From Trema orientale (Eukaryota; Streptophyta; Magnoliopsida; Rosales; Cannabaceae), in assembly GCA_002914845.1 (NCBI GenBank), contig JXTC01000251.1, positions 400,787-464,786 of the forward strand: a stretch of DNA of 64,000 bases. The letters run 5' to 3'. Shown here in pieces: positions 26,301 to 38,435 of the stretch. The notes under the pieces were generated by a model. It was not told the DNA's origin, made no database searches, and saw only the letters and a list, made by a program, of their open reading frames with translations. The position numbers were made by a program, and so were the translations under genes. Position 1 is the first letter of the stretch, and the number at the start of each line of letters is the position of its first letter.

Positions 26301-26790
26301 AAATGGTGTTTCGTTACACCTGGAGGCCGGGGTACTGTACTAGTCTCGCTTTTTTATTATCATGCTCTAATAAATCAACTGGTGCTTTCGAAGAACAGCC
26401 ATACTCTCCTGGAGAAAGATGGGCATCAAACACGAACAAGAATATTAAATTCTTGCGTGTTTTGATAGTAAAATCACTAGTCAAGACTGGGTAAGCAATA
26501 GCAAATGCCTTTATCACATGTTATTAATTAAACGTTCTCAGAAACAAACGCACACGCATAACACTAAATATTGCTACTTGCTGGTCTAACCATTAAGACG
26601 TATACTGACGAAGTTGCGACCGCTGAAAGCAAATTCTAGACCCATTATCTGTTCCTTCCTACACCAACAACCAAACTTAGGAATTGACATTTATAGTACA
26701 GAAAAGCGAAATCGAAAACTTATCATACACTACTATGATTAATCATTGAGACTCCTATATCAGTAATCTTCCAAGTCTGTTAATGCAAAT

Positions 26791-29700
26791 TTAATCACTG
26801 TTCTCATCATCATCTGCATGCAGAGTAAAGATATGGTCAGAAACACACTGTGTAGCTATAAGAATCATACTTAATAGTTACAGGTACTAAAGAAGAGATA
26901 ATGTAGCCTTGAGTATTTTGGTAAATATAACACGTTATAGAGGAAAGGGAAACAATATCATCTGCTGGTAGAATGCTTTAACACAAGTCCAATGTCTTTA
27001 GTGAGTATGAACAAGTGCTGGTGTACTGTGGGTATAAGGTATTCTATCCTTTGCAAAAGACGGAGAATGACAGAAGCCAAAAAATAATAACAATTACAAA
27101 TGTAAAATAAAAATAAAATAAGAATAAAAGTAAAGGAAACAATGACTCGCTATTTCAGATAATCATGTCCTAACTTTTAACAATATTAATGTTCCCTGCT
27201 AGATAATGACCAAAAGCAAAGTGAACATGGATGCTGCATTTCGTGCAGCCTTGACACAATCGAAGCTTTTAGCATAAAGATTGAACAGCCTGAAATCCCG
27301 CAAAATGCCAGCAAAAACAGAATCCAAGCTATAAGGCAAAATGCTAGCAAAAACAGAATCCAAGATACAAGGTACTCAAGAATCAAAGTATTTGACCAAC
27401 TGAAACCAGAAAAGGCTTCCCATAAATACTGACCTTTTTGTTGTAAATAAAAAAAATGAAAGTATAAAAAGAATTTACCCTCATTAGACTCTTCACTCTG
27501 GCTGTCATCACTATCGCCGTTATCATTGTCCTCATCATCTTCATCGTCTTCGTCGTCGTCTATATTTTCACCATCATTTTCAACCGGTATTTTGGGCCTT
27601 GGAGGAGGTACAAAACTTGTTGTTGACCTTCTACGTGTGCTAGACACTATATTGCTCGTATCAATGCCCTCAAGTTCTTTTGCTCTTTCCTTTTTCTTTC
27701 TGACTTCCTTGATTTCTGATGATAAGAAATGAAAAGGCATCAATCTTGTAGACACCCCTTACATGGCACAATAAGAACTCACCCTCTTATTATTCGCAAA
27801 GTAATAACTTCTCCCTAAAATAATTAGATTGGAATTAGAAGCAAAAGAAAATTTATAAAAAAACTTTGGTGGGAAGTACAAATAACAGGCTGTTGTCAAC
27901 CGCAAACCATATCACTAGAGCAAACCAAGTTAGTTCTGATAGATAGGAATCAGTCAATCAGAAAGCAAAAGGCAAACATTAAAACTTTCAGGTATCAGAG
28001 TTCTATACTTTTATTTTTGAGAGGATTCTACCCCAACCAGCAAGCTTAAACCTGGACTCTGAAGCCTTCTACACAGGACATCATTGTTAAAGTTTAGACT
28101 GTGGTTACACCTAGGCAAAGTAAACTAGAATTCATCTTTTCCAAAGATGTCAGTCAAGCTACGGTTTAATTAAATATCCTAAACAAGTAAATAACCTAGC
28201 TTATAATCATTACAGTTCCCCCCAAGCTATGATTAAATCTAGATGAGAATATTACTAGAGAGAGAGAGAGAGAGAGAGAGAGCAAAAGTAGGTGGTCTAG
28301 ATTTATGGACATACCAAAAAAAAAAAAGACATTATCATGGGCAAAAGTTGAAGAGAAACAATGGATATCTCTGATGTATGTTCTTTTCAACAATGGAATA
28401 CGCAATATAACGAGTGACATTAAAAGATCAAAACGTGTAGAAAGCAAGAAGAAAGAGGGTTCTATGTAAGGGCGGTAATTCAGGTTACGACACAATAACA
28501 CGACTCAAAACCTGCACAAAGTTAACAGGTTTGGGTTTTGTCTTAAACAGGCGTATGTCAAAACAGGTTAAATCCAACTAAACACGATTAAATAACAGGT
28601 CAAAATCATATCAGCCTGTTAAACCCGAAATTAATCCGTCTAACACGATTAAATTTTTTGAGACTTTGTATATGTCATTTTTTTCGAGACTTAAGATTTT
28701 CCTATTATGTTTTATGTACTAAAAGTTGGAAGTTTTGTTATAGTTTTAAACTTTGTATTTTATATTATCTTTATTTGATTAATAATGGTTGATTGGTTAC
28801 ATTGGACATGTCAAATAAGTTAATAAATTATATCATGCAATATTAAAATTTGAAAATGAGAAATAGGTTAACGTATTAAGCTTAATAGGTCAATAAGTTA
28901 TATCAGGTTGAACTAAAGAGACGTGTTTAACATTAGCATGTTAAATTTAGTTCAATTAATGGGCTAAAGAGTAAATGGGTTAGCAGGTCATATTAGATCA
29001 GATCCGACCAGAATACGAACTTTTTAAATATCTTAAATGTGTCGTTCACAAATTAACTTCTTTATTTAACGTGTCATGTATTGCAAGGTCACCTCACAAT
29101 ACAATAGGTTTGATGTCAGCTCACATCTTGTAAGATGTAGCGAGCTCGTTATCTTGGTGTTCTACATTGGGAATCTTTGACAATGTCGGCAGGGAATCTT
29201 GGACACGAGTCAGTCAAGGTGGTGGCCTTAGAGGTAAGCTTGAAAATCGCACATTATATAAAATCGTTCTTATTCCCTTTATTTCTGGTTTCGCAACTCG
29301 CGAAAACCCTCTCCCTACCCATAATTCCCCAAACCCTGGTGAAGGAGAGATGTACCCCAGGTTCTTGGGTTTGACACTAACAACTTTACTAACTCAATTA
29401 CTTGGCAGCGTCAACAATGGATATTTGCTTTAAAACACTAAATTTCTCTATGGAACTTTGGATATTGGTATAAATTAAAGAGCCATCAACTAAACTAATA
29501 CAAGTCTTGTTAGGCTATGAAAACATTTATGATAGCAATATGATATGTAAGCTAAATATAACTTAAGATCAATATAACCAAATAAAAAGCTCAACTGACT
29601 TAGAATGAAACTAATGAAACACAACCTGCAATGTTTTTCATTATTTCTTCTCATTGAATGGCATATACCCTGAAATATAGTGTTAGAATGATGCTTATCT

Positions 29701-32194
29701 CCCAATGATAATATCAAATACAAGTTGCAAGTGAATTATCATTTTCGAACTATGAATGTCATTAAATATACACGTGGGAAAGTTGTATCCCAGCACTTAT
29801 ACAATGACACTCGCTTGTTGTCATCGAGTCATATCACTTCTGTAATGAGAAAAATAACAACAGTAGCAATAACAATACCAGTAGTAGTAGTAGTAGTAAT
29901 AATAATAATAATGATAATAACAATAATAATAATAACAATGAATGACAATAACAGCAATAATAATAACTATTTATTTTCAAACAGTTACTATTATCATAAT
30001 AAATTAAAGAAAATATGATCATCGCTGGGACATGTATTACTCCAAATGCCATCACAATATATTTCTCGTACTCTAGAAACCCCTCAAACCCTATGATCTT
30101 GGGATAAAACCAATGCCAAGATCAAAACTCATGGTCATGCACTAGGTAAGCGGCCCTATATGATTGAATTCCAAACTACGTCAGATAAGCCACAAGTCTG
30201 ACCGCTCAGCTATCCCACAAGGATACTAAATGATATTACGACCATGCTATATAACTAAAAAACTGATTTATCTAGAACAAAACCAACATTAGGTATAGTT
30301 TAATCATATTAACAAGTCAAATAACCTAAATTAGAGAGATTTCACTCTTTTTGCTCCTTATAGGTATATATGAAAGCTCAGGGTCACATTACGGTTCAAA
30401 TCTTTTCTTGGTTATTATCTCAATGAAAAATTAATACCTATGATGTAATGCAGAGAAAAAAGTTGTTTATCTAGATTTTTCCTCAGTGGTGTGTAATGCG
30501 AATCGAGACTAGGGATCAATATTGTTTCTGCACTGTGAGAGACTTTCTGATCTGGGAAAGTTAATCTGGGAGCTGAAAAATGATTGGATAACTCAAAAAT
30601 TGTGTGCCAACATATTAGCATTTAGGATTTGGCCTGAGCCTGATGAGAGGGCAAAAGTTTCTACGGAACGAAGCTGTACTTACACAGTTACACTGATTTA
30701 AAGGTGATAAATACATAGATATATTTTTGTATTTGAGGATATTGAAAAAAATCTAGCTGTTTGTGGGATAGACAATCTTTGTTGGTTTCATCGGTTAAGG
30801 AGATTGGTCACTTGAAGACTTGCTGGCTTGGGTAGGGAAAGGGGTAGGGGTTTTCGGGGTTTAGGGGCAGGAGGTAGGCTTGCACTTATATAAGGGATTG
30901 GGGTTTTTGTGTGAGCGTGTGATGTATGATTCTTTGGTATTATCTTGCTAGTTTCTAAACAACATCTTGCCCTCTATTTTTGTACCTTTTCGCTCTATTC
31001 TAAATAAAGTTGTTTGTTCCTTATCAAAAGAGTAAAAAATACATACAGGTATCAAGATATTTGACAATATGATTTCCTACCCTGTGGTTTGATTATTTTT
31101 GCTAAGCATATACCCCTTTGTAATTTGCAAATACGATGTAAGCAACAGGAATTCACACAATCCAGTAAGAAAATTTGTTCACACTACCACTTCAAAAGTG
31201 GAAAATGTTCAATATGTCTTGGTCAAAGGGAATAAATTTAAAGACCCCCCTCAGACCTAGTCTTAATATGAATAACGAATAATACAAGCTATCCAATTAT
31301 AGGAGTGCACAAGGGGCAGGTTTGGGTGCTTTTTTTGGATGTGTAGGGTTACTGCAAAAATATAAAAAGAACTTATGGATGGAAAAACATAATGAGACAA
31401 GTTAAAAAATTATTGTTACAGTTAATACATATATATACACACACACACATATAAGAAACAGATAAGAACGTTAAACGTAAAGAAATACCCAAAGGTGAAT
31501 GAGTTTTCTTTTTTTTCCCTTCCCTTTTTTTTTCCCCGGTTTCCACACTTTTATTAAATAATGTCTTATTTATTTGTTTTTATGTATAACTAGTTACAAA
31601 CAATAGTGTCACATTGAGTATAAAATCCAGGTGTCTTTTAAGATTATTTTCACGTTGACCGAGATTAGTCAACATTTCCAGATATAAGGTAATGATTTGC
31701 ACCGTTTTTTAAGTTCCAAAGACATGATCCCTAATCAAAGAGTACAGCCTAGTTGGGTTACCAAGAAAAATGCAAGACAAAAATGTAAATTAGTTTAATA
31801 TGAATAAGTTGATTTGCCCAAACATATTTTAATTCGTAAAACATTACATATGTACCTGATGAAGAATAGGAAAGGAATATTATAATAATTATTATTATTC
31901 TTAAATTAAGTTTAATTAATTATTAGGTTTATTTTAATTTTGAGTAACTAGTTTTAAGTTTCCCGTTTCTATCAGTTTCTAGAATGTGTCTAGTTTCCTA
32001 GTTGTGTCCAATTGCCTATCTATAAATAGGCTTAACTATATAATTGTTTTTCATATTATAAGACTATGATGAATTAATAAATGCTTATTGAGTTTTCTCC
32101 TCCTATAGATCTCTTTCTTTCTAAGTTCTTATCTTAAATCTCTATTGCTATTCTTCCCATTAATCTAATTCTGTCTAATTCTCCCCTTGATTCT

Positions 32195-32229
<35 letters not shown>

Positions 32230-35200
32230 AATCTATCCAATTTCTTATTCATCTTGCTTATTTCTTGCTATTCTACCAATTCTCTTGCTATTCTACCAAT
32301 TCTCTTGCTATTCTACCTCTTCTCTCTATTTCTATATCTTTTCTCATCTTATCCTACATCAGTGCTTCACTAAGAAAAGGAAATAAAATATAGAAAGAAG
32401 ATGATAAAAAACGATTTCCATGTTATGAATTAAGTGAAAGATGGTCCAGTCTATTAGGAAAAGCTCAGTGGCAAGATATGCATTGTTTCTCCAATAGGCC
32501 ATGGTGGTTACTCAAATTTTTTATATTATTTTGTTCTTCTGGTGTTCGTGTGTAATGTGAGAGGCAGTATTAACTTAACCAAAAACAGAAAAAAGATGTG
32601 CATAAAATTCATTCTAGTTTTTAATATCCTTTAAAACCAGCCTACTGCCCTATTTTCTTGCGTTGTATTCCAATCAAACCACTTTTACTATAGTCCACAT
32701 ATGTCTCCAACCTACTCTTTTCTGTTTGTACTTGAACCCCCTACCCAACCCAAAAAGAAAATGGTACTGAGGGACCTGGAAACCTAATATCACCATCCAT
32801 GTGTCACCTACATCAATTTATATATTTGAGTCTTTGACAGTACATTAAGATATCAAGACAGATATACGGCTCAAAACCCAGAATCCATTACCTTCTAAAA
32901 TATGTATAACATGCAAATTAGTAACCTTGTAGAGACGACAAATATTGAATAAGGAAACTCCAACAAACATAGAGTTACTTCGAATTCTAACCTTTTTCAG
33001 TGGGATTTGCAGACAACCCTTCTTTAGATAGAATTTCCCCTAACTCCTTTACCAGATGGGCTTCGCGCTTATTTTCAGGTACCTGCTTGACTTTCTTGTA
33101 AACTGAGGGAGGAACACTGTAAGGATGATAATTAATTCAAAAGGCAATATGGTTAACAAAAATTAAAGCTCATGAACTCTAAGTCAAAGAAATAAAACCT
33201 CATCCCACATGCTTTGATAACTGATTTTAGATGTTCCACACGTTTTCCATATGCAGGAGCTGAGACTACTTTCTTCTGCATTTTGGAAGAACGAACTATA
33301 AGCAGAGCTATATCATTTGATCAACTTTTATAAGTTGCAATACAAAAATATACTAACCTTTGTGGATTTTTCAGCAGAAGATTGAGAATGATCATCCTCA
33401 GAGACAATTCCATTGTCTTCTGCGTCACTATTGTCCTCTGTCAATGTTTCTGCAGCCTTTATCCTCTTCTTGCCAGAGATGTTCGTATCCTTGGTAGGCT
33501 TTTTCCTTTTCTTGGACTCATTGGAGTCCTTTCCTCTAGTGATGGACTTCTTTCTAGGCTTGACTTGATCTTCATCCTCATCACTCCCACTATTTGCAGA
33601 ATCAGAACTCTCTTCACTCCTGACCTTTTTAGCTACTTTTCTTGGAGAATCCTTCTTCTTAACGACCTTTTTCTTGGCATTGGTAGCTCGTTGAGAAGTT
33701 TCAGAAGAATTTAGTACCTGGTAAACAATAAACAAGACATCTTATTATACATGTTGCTTCCAGAATTCAATAATGAATCATAAACAGGTTCTACTCACCT
33801 CATCTACTTGATCCTTTATAAACTTCTTAAAGAGATCAAGAGAATACATTTCAAGTTCAAGATCTTCCTCTAAAAGCCGGCGAAGTCCAGCAAGAGTAAT
33901 TTGCCTGAAAATGGAAAGAAACAAGACAGTAATGCAGGCTGATTCTATTTTCACAAGCCAAATGAAAATCAAAACAACAAAATAAATCCAACAGTCACCA
34001 CTATGTATCACCCAAAAAAGAGGAAACAAAATGGATGAAGGATCTGAGTTTAGACACTAGAAATAAAATAATGCAACAGAAAAATAAACTGACAACCAAT
34101 TCAAAGAATGAAGAAACATACTCAGAATTATCTTTAAGGTACCGAGCTCTTTTCCTAAGGGCTGTTTTTATTGTTCCCTTGGTCAAAGCCTTTTTCTCGT
34201 TGACTCCTTTAGACTCCTCAGTTTCAAGTTTGGTTGTTTTCTTTCCAGTCAAAAGGCCCAGTACAGGTGAGTCATCCATTTTTTCGGCATCTTTAGAAAT
34301 AGATTCCTTCACATCACTGTTTGACTCGTGACCTTCAGGTGATTCACCTTGTTCATTTTCTGCTACACTTTTTTCAGCAGTCTCCACATTACTTCCTTTT
34401 TCCCCACTCTCCTCATAATTCTTTGAGTCATTGCCATCATCAACACCTTCTAACAACTGCCATAAAAAATAGAACGAACAAAATAATCAAAGCGCATACA
34501 TTAGTCAAAAGTGAGTAAATTTTCAAACATCTGCAACAAAGAATTAATTACAATAAATAGCCGATACACTTTAGCATTAACAAGCACAAAACAAAAGGTA
34601 TTCATAAAGAGTTTCCCAAACATTCCAACAGGAAATGTTTCAGATTTTCATCTACAATTATAACGTAAAAATTTCAAATAGTAAGAAATTTAGATAATAG
34701 AACATTGTGTCCATGGAAGATTAATTCAATCATTGCTTGGCAACTCAATTCTGTCGGTAATAAATTTTCACTTTGCTCCCTACAAACAAATCAAATCCTG
34801 GGTCTTTGAAGTTTTCACTACATACAACTTTACAAATTGCAAGATATCCAAAAATTTTGTTCCCTGCTCGAAAACGTAACAACCTTCTTAAGCAACAAAC
34901 GGTCCTAAAGAATGATAAGACAATACAATACACCCAAATAGAAACCATTTCACCAGAAGGTAGTTCCGCATTCACGAGCTACTTCACTCAGAGGTGTGTG
35001 TAGGGGGTCGTGGGAAGTGCTAAGACATTAAAGTAGACAACTCATGAAAGACCAATAAGCAAGGGAAAGAAAAAGAAATGGAACATGATTTTGCTAAAGT
35101 ACTTTACTAATGCCTAGAAATACCCTTTAACCCAAATCAACACAAGCAGCCGAATAAGTACTATGTCCCAAAAGCACCACAAACTCCTTAAGATCTTTTG

Positions 35201-36598
35201 GTACAAATTCCAGATCACCATCTACTATGCTAGCAACGTCTAACTCAAAAACCACAATTACCATGTCCTGATGTCCACACATGCACATGCACTTAACTAG
35301 AAACATGTTTTTGGCCATCTGATATTATCATTCCTTAAGATCTTATCTTGAGATGATTTGCAAGCAACGAAAATAAGTCATTTTTTCAAAAGTGTAAGTC
35401 CTTTAAATAAACCATCAATTCAAGCTCCGAACGTAGCCTGCCCTAATGAAACTTAACGCATTGGTGAAATCCATTGGAGATAAATGTTCTATCCTACCAA
35501 TTATGTATCCATATTATATGTACCTCTGTTTCTTATTAAAAATATAAAACAAGAGATTAAAAATCCAACTAGATACCTCCTGCAAAAGCTGCTTGATAAA
35601 CCTCTTGTGCACATCCAATGCAAGTCTTTCCAACCCCAAGTCCTTCTCTAACAATCTTCGAACTCCCTCAAAAGTCAAAGAACTGCATTCCAAACAAAGT
35701 CACAAGAAATAATCAACGATAAATGTCTCTTTTCTTAAACCTATAGGCAGCATTGATAGTCCAACATGCAAAAACCATACGTCAGGTGGGTAAGGTACGG
35801 ACACACATCTTAAATTCGCTTAACCGTGTATCCTACCACTCAACCCACCAGTACGCTGGATACCTAGATTAACAAGACAACTTAAGCTTACAAATTGATG
35901 CAAACGTGGATATTTGGAATACTACTATGCATTTAATAAACTTACTAACTCCTCTCACAAAAGCAAGTAGTATGAAGAGCAATATACACAAACCAAAGTA
36001 TTAGCTTAGCTACACTTTCTAGAGTTCACGCTTTTTTTTTTTTTTTCCGTTTCATTTTCTCCCTAAACCAAGAAACTAAGCCTGAAACGCTCAAAAACCA
36101 TAAAATCTCAGGGAAATATATATATATATACACATATATATAATATATATGGGGATGTAACTCCAGAAAACCTCAAAGTTTTAGGGAACAATAGTGAAAA
36201 ATCCCTCAAAACGACTGTACCCCCAAAACTTACATTCAAAAAATTTCTATAATGATTTTCAATGCATAGATATACAAAAATAAAACCCCAAAACACAATT
36301 CAAACCTCAAATAAAGCAGAAAAAACCAAAAATAAACCTCCTCCGTCGATAATTACATGTTCCCCTAGCAATATATAAATGCCCAACCACCTAAGCAGAT
36401 CAAATTGACAGTAACTCGCTTCCACAGAAGACAATTTCGGGAAATTTAGAGAGAGTGAGAGAGAGAGTACTCGGATTGTTCCTTGAAGTAGTTGAATTGG
36501 GCTCGCATAGCAGAGTTAATCTGCGACTCGATATCGAGAGCCTCTTCCTTCTCATCTTTGACAAGAGTCTCGGTATCTTGCAACTCCTGGTCCGCCAT
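26791..36598 (-). CDS. HIRIP3/CHZ-type histone-chaperone-like protein with DEK-C-like repeats
   Basis: Nine exons join in frame: 36471-36598, 35577-35682, 34122-34456, 33799-33904, 33358-33717, 33199-33275, 32992-33116, 27479-27715 and 26791-26813 (TAA), giving 498 aa. The ATG at 36598 opens [20 protein letters not shown]. Exons 2 and 4 carry related helical blocks ([17 protein letters not shown] and [17 protein letters not shown]) of the type annotated in plants as DEK C-terminal-like. Exons 3 and 5 are charged, alternating Glu/Ser/Asp with Lys/Arg stretches. The C-terminal third ([50 protein letters not shown]) matches the HIRIP3/CHZ motif, which in yeast Chz1 binds H2A.Z-H2B. The protein ends in a long Asp/Glu tract, continued by the 8-codon last exon. 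A nuclear chromatin role is inferred. Plant relatives are often named DEK domain-containing chromatin-associated protein. Intron 7 is 5.3 kb and packed with repeats. The last exon is supported only by frame, splice signals and acidity. Confidence 0.88.
28257..28282. repeat. (GA)n microsatellite
   Basis: An uninterrupted 26-bp GA run lies inside the 5.3 kb intron 7 of the chaperone-like gene. Confidence 0.9.
28490..29080. repeat. Probable dispersed repeat with AACAGGT/AACACGA motifs
   Basis: The segment contains recurrent short motifs (AACAGGTT, TAACACGATTAAA, AATAGGTCAATAAGTTATAT) and paired ends rich in GGTTACGACAC-like and CAGATCCGACC-like sequence. This is a style of non-coding plant repeat I recognise but cannot name. 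It has no coding capacity and lies in intron 7 of the chaperone-like gene. Confidence 0.35.
29130..29440 (+). other. GC-richer coding-like segment inside an intron, unassigned
   Basis: An open frame of 88 codons at 29167-29433 overlaps a second frame that opens ATGTCGGCAGGGAATCTTGG (29183) and meets a GTAAGC donor-like site about 50 bp later. The composition differs clearly from the AT-rich intron around it. It resembles the 5' end of a gene carried into the intron, but I recognise no family and see no further exons. Confidence 0.3.
29881..29937. repeat. (GTA)n/(AAT)n trinucleotide microsatellite
   Basis: GTA triplets run directly into AAT triplets with interruptions. The tract lies within intron 7 of the chaperone-like gene. 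Confidence 0.9.
30095..30225 (-). mobile_element. Possible tRNA-derived SINE head
   Basis: Read on the minus strand, TAGCTGAGCGG (near 30209) fits the RNA polymerase III A box. About 45 bp downstream GGAATTCAATCAT partly fits the B box. This spacing is typical of a tRNA head. The sequence does not fold into a clean tRNA (acceptor arms do not pair), so a SINE or tRNA-like relic is more likely than a tRNA gene. I did not find a poly-A or T tail or flanking target duplications. Confidence 0.35.
31857..32361 (+). mobile_element. Probable solo LTR of a copia-type retrotransposon
   Basis: The segment opens TGATGAAGAATAGGAAAGG and closes CCTACATCA, so it has TG...CA ends with a short TGATG/CATCA inverted repeat. 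Inside are CTATAAATAGGC (TATA-like, about 32020), ATTAATAAATGC (polyadenylation-like, about 32073) and a CT-rich R/U5-like part with a (TC)n run (32195-32229) and three 18-bp CTTGCTATTCTACCAATT-type units. No internal retroelement sequence adjoins it. The bases just outside (GTACC and GTGCT) do not form an exact 5-bp duplication, so the ends are provisional. It lies in intron 7 of the chaperone-like gene, on the opposite strand. Confidence 0.6.
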
Positions 36599-36720
36599 TT
36601 TCGTGAGCTAAGCTTCTATGGGAGTCTCTGGTTTCTAGTGAGAGTGAGAGAGAGAGAGAGAGCAGTGAAATTGGGAAGAGTGAGAAAAACCGCGGATTTT
36701 TCAGGTTTGTACATTGACAT
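36599..36720 (-). promoter_or_regulatory. 5' leader of the chaperone-like gene
   Basis: The sequence upstream of the ATG is CT-rich on the sense strand (GA run 36647-36661 on the + strand), as is usual for plant 5' UTRs near the transcription start. No TATA box is evident. Confidence 0.4.
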
Positions 36721-37715
36721 ATGAATTATGACATAAGGAAGAGGTTTGCATCACTGACTTTTTCTATTTACATTTACACCCTTTGTTTTCTATGTGTTTT
36801 ACAAATATAGCCTCTCTATAATTTGATATTTCAGCGGCGTCCCAATTTTCGAGTTTTGGATAACTGAATGATCCGCGCCAAGCAATTCGATTTATTTGGA
36901 TTTGCGATTATATTAATTAGGATTATAGACTTTATTTAAGGAGCATACTAACAACGATGAATCCAATTCATGTCTATTAGAGTGGTCCTATAATAAAATA
37001 AAAACGATAAAACAAATTCGCACATGAGGTCACACCAATAAACGATCTTGATTCACTTTTAAAAATATGATCATGTGTTTTCCACTTTAGTTAAATTTTA
37101 AATTTTTTTTTTACTCTACCCATCCTAAAAAAAATATCTTAAACGTAACTTCTCAATTTGAATTCCCCTTTATGATTTTAGCTGAAAAACAAGTGGCCAT
37201 CTGAAACGTTAGACCAATGTCAAACACATTTGTTAGTTTGTTTAATTTGAGGTAAAGATTATACTTGAGAAGGCTGAACTTCTAATTAACATTTCATTTT
37301 ACTTTGCACTTCTCGAAATGATTTCGACATATATCTTGTACTGATGTACGCATAGAAAGTACTAATTATAATTCAAGAATGAAACAGTCAATGAAATCAC
37401 CAATGTGCACATGTAGTCAAATCACCAATGTGCACATGTAGTCTATATCTTTAACTAAAATCAATAACTTACATTATGTTTGGTAGGATAAAGGGAAGTA
37501 AGATTGAAAACCTAAAAAGAATGAGAAATGTGAAGAAGAGAGAAGAGAGTGTCAATCTTTTAAGTTATTTGGTGATAAAGATGGAGAGTAAAATAGATAG
37601 ATAATATTTAGTTATAAAATTATTCACCAATTTTATGTCATTCAAATAGTATACCCATTGAAATGAGTGTTTATTTTAAAATTCTAATTTTTTCATTCAA
37701 ATGGTCCATTAGAAC

Positions 37716-38435
37716 GGCCGCGTTTGGTTCGCCTATTTGAATGTGTGTATTTGAATAAAAATTGTGGGATGTGTTATAATTAGAATGGAAGACATGTGAA
37801 TGGAAAAAATAGTGGAATGTGTTATAATTAGAATGGGAGCATTGAAATGGACTATTCAAAAATACCTCCCTCCCTCCATTCTCATTCAAGACACAAAAAA
37901 ACTATTCCAATGGTTAAGGGCCCGTTTGGTTCGCCTATTTGAATGTGTGTATTTGAATGGAAATTGTGGAATGTGTTATAATTGGAATAGGAGACATTTG
38001 AATAGAAAAAAATAGTGGAATGTGTTGTAATTAGAATATGAGCATTGGAATGGACCATTCAAAAACACATCACCCCCTCCATTCTCATTCAGACACAAAA
38101 AGGCCATTCCAATGGTTAACTTTTTGGATGGACCATTTGAATAGAAAAACTAAATTGTTGAAATAAACACACATTCTAAAAGATCATTTGAATGGAAAAA
38201 CTGAATTGTTGAAACAAACACACATTCAAATAGATTTTCCATTCCAATGGAATGGAATGGTTGAAACTAACGAGGCCTAATTTTTCGGATGGACTATTTG
38301 AATGGGAAAACTGAATTGTTGAAACAAACATATATTCTAAAAGATCATTTGAATGGAAAAACTGAATTGTTGATACAAACACACATTCAAATGGATTTTC
38401 CATTCCAATGGAATGGAATGGTTGAAATAAACGGC
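37716..38435 (+). mobile_element. Second copy (B) of the ~360-bp MITE family, inserted in copy A
   Basis: The left end GGCCGCGTTTGGTTCGCC and right end GGTTGAAATAAACGGC form imperfect terminal inverted repeats. The two halves (37716-37917 and 38278-38435) would make about 360 bp if joined. The break holds copy C. Sequence agreement with the 44528 copy is high. Confidence 0.8.
37918..38277 (+). mobile_element. Youngest copy (C) of the ~360-bp Tourist/PIF-Harbinger-like MITE, inserted in copy B
   Basis: The element is exactly 360 bp, running GGGCCCGTTTGGTTCGCC ... CTAACGAGGCC. It is flanked by TAA at 37915-37917 and TAA at 38278-38280, a 3-bp TAA target duplication typical of Tourist/PIF-Harbinger MITEs. 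The target (GGTTAA then a T-run and GGATGG) is the same interior point seen uninterrupted in copy C itself. It has no coding capacity. Confidence 0.88.

Noticed and set aside
27186-27755. 189-codon minus-strand frame as a separate gene
   Set aside because: Only 27479-27715 is coding. The rest reads through a GT donor into an intron.
30095-30225. Functional tRNA gene
   Set aside because: The A box is good, but the acceptor and T arms do not pair and the B box is poor.
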